Shown here: positions 1 to 7,462 of the stretch, piece after piece
Numbering within the stretch: the stretch's first letter is position 1
Layout of the letters: each line of letters starts with the position of its first letter
NCBI GenBank assembly: GCA_016180645.1
Contig: JACPAV010000045.1
Span: 1 to 10,439 of the forward strand
DNA from: Nitrospirota bacterium
GTDB lineage: Bacteria > JACPQY01
Direction of reading: 5' to 3'
Length of the DNA: 10,439 nt
The notes under the pieces: model-generated
What the model was told of the DNA's origin: nothing
Databases searched by the model: none
Seen by the model: only the letters and a program-made list of their open reading frames with translations
Program-made: the position numbers and the translations under genes

Positions 1-104
1 AAGGGGCAATCGGCCGTCACCCGGACCACGCCGTCGGCCGGCCACCGGTCCAAGGCCGATGTGAAGCGACGTAGAACATCCGCTTCGCTGCCCACGTGTG
101 ACTG
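1..104 (-). pseudogene. SpsF-like cytidylyltransferase, internal fragment, cut at its 5' side
   Basis: Read on the minus strand from base 104 to base 3, the frame is open for 34 codons. It contains HVGSEADVLRRF and, further on, VVRVTADCP. From family knowledge these match the GSE-DVL-R-(F/Y) and VVRxTxDCPL motifs in the first half of SpsF/NeuA-like nucleotidyltransferases, which activate sugars such as nonulosonic acids for surface glycans. The reading leaves the window at base 1, so the C-terminal half lies to the left. The N-terminal 70 or so residues expected before GSE are missing: family-like sequence ends at base 104, and from base 106 the DNA is the GGGGTCA end of an inverted-repeat element. 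I infer a gene truncated by the element or an associated rearrangement. Only 34 residues support the family call. Confidence 0.55.
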
Positions 105-105
105 T

Positions 106-215
106 GGGGTCAAGTCTTGACTTGATACTACTTGGCGGCGATGCGAGCGGGCGTGATTCAATGAAATGATCCTTCTATTACTCACAGTCCATATGCTATT
201 GCAAGACCTGACCCC
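106..215. mobile_element. Small inverted-repeat element (MITE-like or RAYT/IS200-related remnant)
   Basis: The left end GGGGTCAAGTCTTG (106-119) and the right end CAAGACCTGACCCC (202-215) are inverted repeats matching at 13 of 14 positions, about 82 bp apart. The interior is less GC-rich than its surroundings and has no long reading frame of its own. From general knowledge, GGGGTCA(A/G)GTCTTG ends occur beside IS200-like and REP-associated tyrosine transposase genes in many environmental genomes; I cannot search to confirm. No target duplication is obvious. The element separates the broken SpsF-like gene from the giant gene and contains the giant gene's start codon at 166. Confidence 0.6.
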
Positions 216-3200
216 CGGCACTGTTGAAGGAGAAGGTGGGGGTGAACTTCGCCTCCCGAAGGTGGATCTCTACCCCGTGCGCGATCCGGAGGGCAAGCCC
301 GTGGATTCCCAGCCTCTCGCTCCGGGCGCTTCGACGACCACGTTCGACTTCCTCAATACGCTTGGCCATCGGCTCCCCGAAGGACTCCTCGACGTTACCG
401 TGACTCTGGCCGATCGCGCTGAACCCCACGGCAACACTCGGTCGGTCTCCGACCGCTTCATTGTGGATCTCTCGGGACCCATCGTCTCTCCAACACCGGA
501 GCACCAAGCTTCCATGCCCAACCGAAACGGCAGGGAAAATCCCGTCCCTGCGCAACTCGTCGTCCACGCCGTGGATGTGCCGCGTCTGCCCATAGGCCAC
601 GCCGGCGTCCGGTCCGAAACCCTCACGCTGAACCTCCGCCACGCGGAAAGCGCCAGAGCCTACACCTACACCGCGCTGCCTCAGTTCCAAGACGCTCCGG
701 TCATAGTCTACCCCTTCACCCCCGGCCCGGCAGGGGACTTCGTGGCGACCCTCCTCGAATCCCAACGCAACGAAACCCAATACCCCGACGGCCACTACAC
801 ATGGACCACCACCGTGAGGGACCGGCTCCTGAACACCACCACCTCAACCTTCAACTTCTGCCTCGACCGCGCCGCCCCCACGCTCACGAATTTCAACATC
901 GGAAGCCCCATCGACTACCCCGCGTACAGCCTCCTGTTCATCCCCTCGCTCCAACCGATCGTCACCTACAACTGTGAAGACCGCTTCCCGACATCTCCCT
1001 CATGTGGCATGGCGAAGCTCGAAGTTGTCGCCACCCGCACCCACACCGCTCCGATCTTCGGAAGCGACGACCCCGTGGCGATTCCTTCGAGCCAACTCAC
1101 GCCCGTCCGGATCGAGATCGAGCCGACCCTGTGCGACGGGCTGGATCACTCATTCCAATTCACTCAGAGTCTAGGGCAGGAAGGGATCTGGACGTTCGAC
1201 TTGGAGGCTTTGGACAAGGCCCAAAACAAGACCGTTCTCCCCGCGGGGAACAGCTACTATCTGGACGTCACGCCTCCCTTCACCCTCCCGGATGGCCTTC
1301 TTCTCCTCCATGCCGGCGAGGGCCTCCAGCCGGTTTCCACGGTTGGCTTGCCCACGAATGACAGTAGACTTCGTCTTGGGGTGTGGTACACGAACGGTTT
1401 CAGCGGGGTGAATCCGGCCACGGTGGTCTTCAGCAATTCCGGGAGCAGCGCGGGCTGCACCGGCGCATTGGCCCTCTTATCGGCGGGTTCTCACTCAGCG
1501 CTCTCGAAGGATTTCCTCCCGTGCGAAGGGACGAACACCGCGAGCGTCTTCCTGCGCGACAAGGCCGGCAACCCCTTCACGGACTCCATCACCTACACCA
1601 CCGATTACACCCCTCCCGCCCTCACCGACATGACCATGACCTCGATTTCCATCTGCGTGAGCTGGAATGCGCTCGGCGGGTGTACCGCTTCGGCGCCGGG
1701 CGAGCGATTCAGCGCCCACGCCACGGACAACCTCTCCGGCGTGCACAAGGTGGAACTCCTGCTTGGATCGACGCGAAAGGCGTTCGTCCGCCTCGGCGGC
1801 GCCGCGGGAGACGACTACTCGATCGACATCTTCCAGACCGAATACGACGCCGCCTCCGACGTCCGCATCCAGGCCTGGGACAAGGCCGCCAACATGGCCG
1901 AAGCCCGCCAGATCGGCCCCGCCGGCGGCACCGTCAGCACCCGCAACGGCGGGATCCAGCTTGCCATCCCGGCCGGCTCGACCAGTTCCAAAACCTTCAT
2001 CGGAGTCACCTCCGTCAGCGAAAACCAGCTCGCGGAGATTTTGGGCTACAACCCCTTTGACGAAGCTACGGCAGGGAGCCATCTCACTCTGTTGAACTAC
2101 GAAGGGATGACCCTGAGCGGAGATCCTGGGACGACCTTCAGCCTACCCCCGAACAGCACCATCGGCTGCAAGAAGGATAATGCCCCCCAGGGCGAGCAGA
2201 TGTTCATGGTCGATTTCCTGGAGCCCAACCACCGGTATGACAACGAAGGGCGCGTACGCGTCCTTGCGGGAGTGAAACTTGATGAGTTCGATTACTCTGG
2301 CGGTAACACGTATTACAAACCTCTCGACATCTCCGACTGCCCTGGTCTGTCCGAGATCCATCACGCCGTCGCCTGCGTCAGCCTCAGCACGGACCACGGG
2401 AAGACGCAACTGGTCCATGGGCAGGTCAGGACATCCGGAGCCGAAATTAAGGGGCAGGTGGTGGTCGTCGATTCCAAGGAAACCACGTATGCCGATTTCA
2501 CGAAACCCAGGCTGGATTCGGAACGGCTCCAACCACCGTCGCGAAGGGTCTGGGGGTCGGCGAAGCATTTCGGCATTCAAGGCACCGCCGATGCGAACGG
2601 CCTTGCCAAGTATTGCATCCCCACTCCGGCGGAAAACGATACGAAGGCATACGCGGCCGGAGATACCGGCGCCTTTTTCAAGGACAATGGCATCGGTCTC
2701 GATCGCGTCCGCATCGCCATCGGCACGGACGGATGCGACGTGACGGTTCCGGTGACGCCTCCGAATCCGGGGAACGTCATCGCCGCGGGAACCTGCGAGG
2801 CGAAGTACATCGAGGCAGGCGGCGCCTGCGAAAACGTCCCCATCGTCCCGCCCTCCGTCAACGGCGGTCCGCCCGACTCGCTCAATCTTGCCTCGGAGAC
2901 ATACGGCGACCCGCAGTTCGCGATTTCAGGCCGGAACGGCATCGCCGGGATCACCGTGCACGTCGATCTGCGCGGGAAAGTCCCCAGTCCCCCGGGCTCC
3001 AAACTGGACCTCTTCGTCCGCAACGCAACCAGCACCGGCAAGATCCCGGACACGTTCACGAACGACACGGGCAGACAATTCTACGTCTTCCACCCCTTGG
3101 ACGTGGCGGGCTTCTCCGCCGGTGCGATTGCGATGGACAACCCCAAACTCTACTTCAATACCCGCCTGCGCCGGGACCTCTTCGCCCCGAACGCCTGCCG

Positions 3201-5571
3201 CGTCTTCGGCCGGATGGCCACGCAGAAAATCATCCCGGCGGAACTTCCCAGTCAAACCGAGACCTACGCCAATGTCTTCGGCGGAGTTGAAGGACCGAGT
3301 ACGTTTTCGGGCTTCAGCGACGAAGATGAGCGATGCACGCCGAGTCCGCCCAAGTCCGTCCCCGCCTCCAATGTGTGCTATTCCGCCTTGGAACAGGGCT
3401 GTAGGAAGGGTATTGCCGATTGGCGGCCTTGGGAGGACTTCTACGCCAATGCGGACCCCAACACGTGCCGTCCTTCGATCCGACAGCACAAGTTGATGCT
3501 CATGAAACGAGCGGGGATCAACACCGTGCGCATCGACGTGCCGTGGGGGATCGTCCAGGAATTTTCCGCCCCTGTATACAACTTCGAGAAGCAGAGGTAC
3601 CATTTGGATGCGTATATGACGATGGCGGGGGCGTACAACATGGAGATCGAGGCGGACTTCGGAGGTTGGCCGTGGTGGGGATCCTCCTGCTGCATTTCGG
3701 GGGACACTGAAGAGACGTGCGTGAGGCGCACCGCCCGGCTCACCGCCTGCGGAACGGATTGTGAGGTCGATCCCGCCCTGATTGAGGAACCCCATAAGAA
3801 GTGCTGTGCGGACAAGAAGCGCGCACAAGATCCGGCATGCGACTTTGCCTGTCTCCAAAATGAACTCGACTCCCGAGGCTGGCTCCGGACCGGCCAGTGT
3901 GTTCCGGGGGGCGTCACTTCGCTCAACCCCGAGGTCCAGCCGGACTACGCGATGTTCAAGAACTTTGTGAGAGCGACGGTTGAGGAATTCGCTCCCGGGG
4001 GCAAGCTTGCCCAGAGGCATCCGAACCTGCCCGGGATCGGAATTCGGAACTGGGGACTCGGCAATGAAATCGAGAATCCCCGCAATTTCCTGCGGATCCG
4101 CCCGGACCCGGCCTCGGTGAACGACAAGGACCACCCCGGCCTCCAGTCCTACGTGGGGCTGAAGGAATACAAGCAGCTCATCAAGCAGCTCCACGATCTC
4201 ATCCGGGTCGAACTCAATCACCCGGACCACCGGATTCATGGCGGGGGACCCAACGTCACGGCGAGGATCAGCCAAGATTGTGACTACTACGGGGACGAGG
4301 TCTCCAAGGATCGTCGCCCGAACGGTCACATCGAAATGGCCGATCTTGCCGAGCGCTGCCACGAGCAGGTCAGCATCGAGCATATCTACCAAGTGTTCCG
4401 AGACCCTAGAGTTGAAGGATATTCGCTCAACGATCCCACCTTCGACGGGGGCGTGGTGGTGAATTTCCACTGGTACCAGGAGGAGGGTCCGAATCCCAAT
4501 GCCAACGAGAGGGGGGGGCGCCAAAGGCAGGCCGACGTCCTGCGTACGTTGACGTGCATGTTCCCGAACCGCCCGATCTGGTCGAACGAGGGAGGCATTT
4601 GCGATCAGGAGTGGGCCTTGGCCCGTCTCGCGGAGGACCCAGGCGCGGACTTGCGCGAATGCATTCCCCAGTTCAATCCGGCCCCGTCGGCACTCGCCCA
4701 AGCCGGATACTTGGTGGGTGTGAGCAGCTACCTGGGACCGCGTTATTGGCCTGGCGACTGTTCAAAGGTGTATGGCACCTTCACGTGCACTTCCCAGGCG
4801 GGATTCGAGGGGCCATGCCCGTGCCCGGTTGAGAAGACTTGCGAGGGCCTCACCGATCTCCCCACCACCGGCGTGTCCGGGAACTTTGAGAAACTCTTCT
4901 GGTACCGCCCGGCGGACGGAGGGGGGGGGCTATTTGGACTCGGCGAGAGCGCCGGGGAACCGGCCACGCTCACCCTCCGCCCCGTCTACCACGCCATCAG
5001 CCCCGTGTCCGACGTGCCCATCCTGTTTGGGGTAGAAATGCCGTTCCGAACGGGAATCGACCGGAAATATGCGAGGGCGCGGGCGAATTTTTCCGCTTTC
5101 CTGAAAGCCGGGCAGAGAGTCGCCGTGACCGCCACGGGGAAGAACCTCTCCACGGGGTTGGAGAATCGCAACCTCGGTTTCGGAACGTTCGTGGAGAACA
5201 GCGCTGGGGAGACCGTGGGCGTCATCTGGCACAAGGAGAACGACCCTGAACTGTACCCCCACATCAACGAAGGAACGTTCCAGGCGTTCTCCGATGGGAC
5301 GTATACCTTCGTCATCATTCCCCACAAACTCTACGTCCCGACGGAATTGGAGACGAGTGATTCCGTCAACCATCCTGACATTTTACTGACTCCCGAGAAT
5401 ACCCTAAGCCTCTTGGAAGACCCGGACAAGGATGGTATCCGTACATTGAAGACAGCAGACCAGAGAACGAAAGTATTGAGAGCTGCCGAAGGTGCCTACG
5501 TGGAGGGCGTGATTCGATTCACGCTGATTGGCACCTCAGGTGCTCCTCCGCGAGTTGCCTGGGCACCGTAG
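166..5571 (+). CDS. Giant secreted multidomain glycoside hydrolase (clan GH-A) with Ig-like, ZU5-like and C-terminal B domains
   Basis: This 1801-residue protein probably hydrolyses an extracellular polysaccharide. Domains in order: about four or five Ig-like repeats (residues 20-585) with recurring D-x-TPP or D-x-AAP ends and DKAxN turns; a ZU5-like domain from about 584 (GPAGGTVST, then IQLAIPAGS); a beta-rich region (930-1040) with a relic copy at the far right of the window; a TIM barrel (about 1090-1600); and domain B (about 1605-1801). Barrel evidence: GINTVRIDVPWG (beta-1), GLGNEIE with Glu1301 as likely acid/base, FHWY (beta-6), and WSNEGG with Glu1475 as likely nucleophile. A barrel insertion (1175-1245) holds ten Cys. 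DPDKDG (1752-1757) resembles a calcium loop. No Shine-Dalgarno sequence precedes ATG166, and the short hydrophobic N-terminus lacks basic residues. The start lies in an inserted element, so the original N-terminus is probably lost. The exact GH family and substrate are unknown. Confidence 0.8.
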   Translation: MILLLLTVHMLLQDLTPGTVEGEGGGELRLPKVDLYPVRDPEGKPVDSQPLAPGASTTTFDFLNTLGHRLPEGLLDVTVTLADRAEPHGNTRSVSDRFIVDLSGPIVSPTPEHQASMPNRNGRENPVPAQLVVHAVDVPRLPIGHAGVRSETLTLNLRHAESARAYTYTALPQFQDAPVIVYPFTPGPAGDFVATLLESQRNETQYPDGHYTWTTTVRDRLLNTTTSTFNFCLDRAAPTLTNFNIGSPIDYPAYSLLFIPSLQPIVTYNCEDRFPTSPSCGMAKLEVVATRTHTAPIFGSDDPVAIPSSQLTPVRIEIEPTLCDGLDHSFQFTQSLGQEGIWTFDLEALDKAQNKTVLPAGNSYYLDVTPPFTLPDGLLLLHAGEGLQPVSTVGLPTNDSRLRLGVWYTNGFSGVNPATVVFSNSGSSAGCTGALALLSAGSHSALSKDFLPCEGTNTASVFLRDKAGNPFTDSITYTTDYTPPALTDMTMTSISICVSWNALGGCTASAPGERFSAHATDNLSGVHKVELLLGSTRKAFVRLGGAAGDDYSIDIFQTEYDAASDVRIQAWDKAANMAEARQIGPAGGTVSTRNGGIQLAIPAGSTSSKTFIGVTSVSENQLAEILGYNPFDEATAGSHLTLLNYEGMTLSGDPGTTFSLPPNSTIGCKKDNAPQGEQMFMVDFLEPNHRYDNEGRVRVLAGVKLDEFDYSGGNTYYKPLDISDCPGLSEIHHAVACVSLSTDHGKTQLVHGQVRTSGAEIKGQVVVVDSKETTYADFTKPRLDSERLQPPSRRVWGSAKHFGIQGTADANGLAKYCIPTPAENDTKAYAAGDTGAFFKDNGIGLDRVRIAIGTDGCDVTVPVTPPNPGNVIAAGTCEAKYIEAGGACENVPIVPPSVNGGPPDSLNLASETYGDPQFAISGRNGIAGITVHVDLRGKVPSPPGSKLDLFVRNATSTGKIPDTFTNDTGRQFYVFHPLDVAGFSAGAIAMDNPKLYFNTRLRRDLFAPNACRVFGRMATQKIIPAELPSQTETYANVFGGVEGPSTFSGFSDEDERCTPSPPKSVPASNVCYSALEQGCRKGIADWRPWEDFYANADPNTCRPSIRQHKLMLMKRAGINTVRIDVPWGIVQEFSAPVYNFEKQRYHLDAYMTMAGAYNMEIEADFGGWPWWGSSCCISGDTEETCVRRTARLTACGTDCEVDPALIEEPHKKCCADKKRAQDPACDFACLQNELDSRGWLRTGQCVPGGVTSLNPEVQPDYAMFKNFVRATVEEFAPGGKLAQRHPNLPGIGIRNWGLGNEIENPRNFLRIRPDPASVNDKDHPGLQSYVGLKEYKQLIKQLHDLIRVELNHPDHRIHGGGPNVTARISQDCDYYGDEVSKDRRPNGHIEMADLAERCHEQVSIEHIYQVFRDPRVEGYSLNDPTFDGGVVVNFHWYQEEGPNPNANERGGRQRQADVLRTLTCMFPNRPIWSNEGGICDQEWALARLAEDPGADLRECIPQFNPAPSALAQAGYLVGVSSYLGPRYWPGDCSKVYGTFTCTSQAGFEGPCPCPVEKTCEGLTDLPTTGVSGNFEKLFWYRPADGGGGLFGLGESAGEPATLTLRPVYHAISPVSDVPILFGVEMPFRTGIDRKYARARANFSAFLKAGQRVAVTATGKNLSTGLENRNLGFGTFVENSAGETVGVIWHKENDPELYPHINEGTFQAFSDGTYTFVIIPHKLYVPTELETSDSVNHPDILLTPENTLSLLEDPDKDGIRTLKTADQRTKVLRAAEGAYVEGVIRFTLIGTSGAPPRVAWAP
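3025..3281 (+). repeat. Giant-gene segment duplicated at 10003-10259
   Basis: This segment encodes residues 954-1039 of the giant protein, including KIPDTFTNDTGRQFYVF and RRDLFAPNACRVFGRM. It aligns without gaps to 10003-10259, with about 26 differences in 257 bp counted by eye. It lies just upstream of the glycosidase barrel and probably forms a beta-sandwich accessory domain. Confidence 0.9.
4511..4518 (+). repeat. G8 homopolymer inside the glycosidase domain
   Basis: Eight G in a row within the codons for Arg-Gly-Gly in the giant gene, between the beta-6 and beta-7 motifs of the barrel. Gain or loss of one base would end the protein early. Confidence 0.85.
4921..4929 (+). repeat. G9 homopolymer near the end of the glycosidase domain
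   Basis: Nine G in a row encode three of the four consecutive glycines in ADGGGGLFG of the giant gene, shortly after the FWYRP strand of the barrel. It is the longest homopolymer I noticed in the window and the frame is intact as given. Tracts of this length can slip during replication. Confidence 0.85.
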
Positions 5572-5585
5572 TCACCTCCAAGCCG

Positions 5586-6746
5586 ATGCATCGCGAGGGG
5601 GCAATTCTAGTGATCTTCTGCGTGGGGATCGGAGCTTTCGCCTGTGATGGCGAAACGGGAAATGAGGTGGCTATCGACAGCCCTGGCACGGAGGACGATA
5701 CTGCAACCGACAGCACCCTTCCTCAGGAAAAGCCTCTCATCGAGAAGCCTCTGATCGAAGTTTCGGATTCAGCCCGCGCCACGCTGAGCGCTCTTGCCGG
5801 CAGGAAATGGTCTTTTACTGTCGGGACAGGATCGGTTCCTCCGCATCCGAGCGGGGACAAATTCCTTGGACCCGATGCGAGGACATACTGGCTCTCGCGT
5901 TTTTCGCAGGCGGCCATGTATGAGAGTTGTCGGGCGAAATGGAAGGCTGGTAGTCGTCCAGACCTTGATTGTTCCAATCTCGATCTAGATGACTGGATCG
6001 ACAGGCTCTGGATCTTGGTCAGTACGGACGGCCAGTTTTTCAGCAAAATTCACCTTGTTACGAATCAAACGTACTGGTCTCGAACGCAAGCCGTGACTCC
6101 CGGTGGCCATCACGTCCGGCTCTACCTTGAGACCGAGGGCAGGATTACGACGCTGCTCTCCAAGAAAGACAACTTCGTCGAGTTCTATTCCGGGGAGGCA
6201 GGATCAGACGGGAGACGTGCCTGCCTCCCCCCTTCTTCCCTCGAAGGGGTAGGCCCCGGCAACTCCGAAGAGTGTAGCACCGACATCGCCCCCGTGACCT
6301 TCCTCGCGCCTGACGCCTCGCGCCTTGCGTCCATACGCCCCCGCGACCCTAATGTTACCATGAATGACGCGGGGGTGTATGTAATGACCTGGGACAACCG
6401 CCCCGCCACGGACGACTACTACAGCACTTGCCCCGTGTGGCCGGCCCAGGTTACTGTTCCTGCCAGCCGCACCTTCGGATTGGCCTTCAGCGTGGACGGC
6501 CTCAACTGGACGGTCGTCTCCAATGACTTGACGCTTCAGGGGATACCTGTCGTCTACGACACAAAGCCCAATACCCGTTATAGCCAGCTCACCGGCAAGC
6601 TCCGCCACGTCGTCCCGGTGTTCATCACCAACGAGCAACTCCGGATCTACTTCACGGCGGAGGCCGTGAGCCGCTGTCAGGGCAACTGCCCCGGGATCGA
6701 TACCGACCTCACCTCCTGCTCCACCGCCACCGCCATCAGCAATTGA
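5586..6746 (+). CDS. Lipoprotein A1, beta-propeller glycosidase-like; the intact A paralogue
   Basis: A 386-residue predicted lipoprotein. Its signal peptide starts MHREG, has a hydrophobic core and ends GAFAC, so Cys20 would be lipidated. Asp follows the Cys; in E. coli that favours inner-membrane retention, but the rule may not apply here. Motifs resembling five-bladed beta-propeller glycosidases (GH43/GH32-like) follow: GHHVRLYLETEG (about 174-185), a DPNVTMNDAGVYVMTWDN strand (about 254-271), an Asp-box-like FSVDGLNW (about 301-308) and LRIYFTAE near the end. The fold is inferred from this pattern and no catalytic residues are assigned. The gene starts 14 bp after the giant gene, without a clear Shine-Dalgarno sequence, and its stop overlaps the B1 start as TGATG. 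It is the only A copy with an unbroken 3' end (STATAISN) and so serves as reference for the family. Confidence 0.75.
   Translation: MHREGAILVIFCVGIGAFACDGETGNEVAIDSPGTEDDTATDSTLPQEKPLIEKPLIEVSDSARATLSALAGRKWSFTVGTGSVPPHPSGDKFLGPDARTYWLSRFSQAAMYESCRAKWKAGSRPDLDCSNLDLDDWIDRLWILVSTDGQFFSKIHLVTNQTYWSRTQAVTPGGHHVRLYLETEGRITTLLSKKDNFVEFYSGEAGSDGRRACLPPSSLEGVGPGNSEECSTDIAPVTFLAPDASRLASIRPRDPNVTMNDAGVYVMTWDNRPATDDYYSTCPVWPAQVTVPASRTFGLAFSVDGLNWTVVSNDLTLQGIPVVYDTKPNTRYSQLTGKLRHVVPVFITNEQLRIYFTAEAVSRCQGNCPGIDTDLTSCSTATAISN
6303..6337 (+). repeat. Degenerate heptamer array in A1
   Basis: About five consecutive 7-bp units fit a loose CT(C/G/T)(G/A)CGC pattern, starting at 6303, 6310, 6317, 6324 and 6331; the last fits poorly. 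They encode the stretch before RPRDPN. A2 and A3 carry short tandem repeats at the same protein position. Confidence 0.5.
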
Positions 6747-7462
6747 TGTATCTTCTCCTGCTCCTCGCACTCATCGCTCAGCACTCGGCACGCAGCACTT
6801 CCGTGGGCATCAGCGCGTGCGCGAGGCTGTTGGATATCGGGTGCCGGGCTCCCGATGGGATCGGGACGGACTGTTACGATCCGTGCCGTGATGCGGATAA
6901 CAAGGCCGCTTGCCGCGAGAAGTACCGCCCCGTGGCGGAGGCCGTGTACGGGGCCTGCCCGGACGCATCCCAAGTGAAGGTGTACTGCAACAACCGGAAC
7001 GACGTGGACGACACGGGGATGTGCACCGATCCGGCCCAGGAGCGTCCCGGGATGCCCTTCGCCATCAACGCCGCCCCCCTGGATGAGCAAGGAAACACCT
7101 TGGAGGACTACTCGTGCAATGGGTTCAACAACGGTTGCGGGGTCTTCGCCACCGGCCACGGAGACGGCAACGTCATGACCTTCACCCCCCCCTCGGGGGA
7201 TAACTTCGGCTCCCGCCGCTACTCCTTCGCCATCGTCCCCCAAAAACTCTACGTCCCGACGGAGACGCAATTCAGCGACACCTTGAGCCTCTTCGAAGAT
7301 CCTGACCAAGATGGAGTGCAAACACTCAAGGAGCCACCGGAGAGGCTCCAACTCGTCCTTGAGAAGGCTGAGGGTGCATATGTCGAAGGCGTGATCCGAT
7401 TCGAGGAAGTCCCTGCACCCTCGCAGGTCATTGCGCGGAGGCCAAGGTTACGTGCACCGTAG
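6746..7462 (+). CDS. B1, small exported Cys-rich protein with the C-terminal domain of the giant enzyme
   Basis: A 238-residue protein. ATG6746 overlaps the A1 stop (TGATG), indicating translational coupling; an in-frame TTG lies one codon upstream, but ATG fits better. A leucine-rich signal-like segment (MYLLLLLALIAQ) begins the protein. The next part is encoded by a heptamer array, then comes a region with ten Cys in total, many presumably in disulfides. The C-terminal part is homologous to the giant protein's end: FAIVPQKLYVPTE, an EDPDQDG loop (about 184-190, calcium-loop-like) and EGAYVEGVIRF, ending in RAP. The giant protein has IIPHKLYVPTE, EDPDKDG and the same EGAYVEGVIRF. B1 could therefore be a free-standing version of that domain or a shrunken derivative of a giant gene. 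No enzyme motif is seen and the function is unknown. A C8 run (7185-7192) lies within it. Confidence 0.7.
   Translation: MYLLLLLALIAQHSARSTSVGISACARLLDIGCRAPDGIGTDCYDPCRDADNKAACREKYRPVAEAVYGACPDASQVKVYCNNRNDVDDTGMCTDPAQERPGMPFAINAAPLDEQGNTLEDYSCNGFNNGCGVFATGHGDGNVMTFTPPSGDNFGSRRYSFAIVPQKLYVPTETQFSDTLSLFEDPDQDGVQTLKEPPERLQLVLEKAEGAYVEGVIRFEEVPAPSQVIARRPRLRAP
6767..6801 (+). repeat. Heptamer array, consensus GCACTCA, at the 5' end of B1
   Basis: Five 7-bp units start at 6767, 6774, 6781, 6788 and 6795. The first is a perfect GCACTCA and the others differ by one or two bases. The array encodes the end of the signal-like segment (AQHSARSTS), eight codons after the ATG. Seven is not a multiple of three, so any copy-number change shifts the frame. 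Confidence 0.75.
7001..7264 (+). repeat. B1 copy of a DNA block shared with B2
   Basis: The block runs from GACGTGGACG to the sequence encoding LYVPTE and matches B2 at 8476-8724. It includes a 79-bp stretch that is identical by eye (7052-7130 against 8527-8605). A short middle part differs in length and sequence. Confidence 0.85.
7437..7441 (+). promoter_or_regulatory. Ribosome binding site of A2, inside the 3' end of B1
   Basis: GGAGG lies 10 nt before GTG7452. It is the best Shine-Dalgarno match for A2 and supports GTG7452 over the TTG at 7431, which lies upstream of this site. A3 has the equivalent GGAGG at 8927-8931. Confidence 0.6.

Noticed and set aside
117-145. TTGACT at 117-122 as a -35 box for the giant gene
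   Set aside because: No acceptable -10 box at 16-18 bp (GATGCG at the expected place), and TTGACT overlaps the inverted repeat of the element.
2926-4701. 591-codon open frame on the minus strand
   Set aside because: It lies opposite the well-supported glycosidase region. It has no recognisable motif, a Val/Arg/Gly/Asp-rich composition typical of antisense frames in GC-rich genes, and no ribosome binding site.
7431-7451. TTG7431 as the A2 start
   Set aside because: It lies upstream of the GGAGG at 7437 and would put residues in front of the basic n-region; GTG7452 has good spacing and gives an MHR start like A1.
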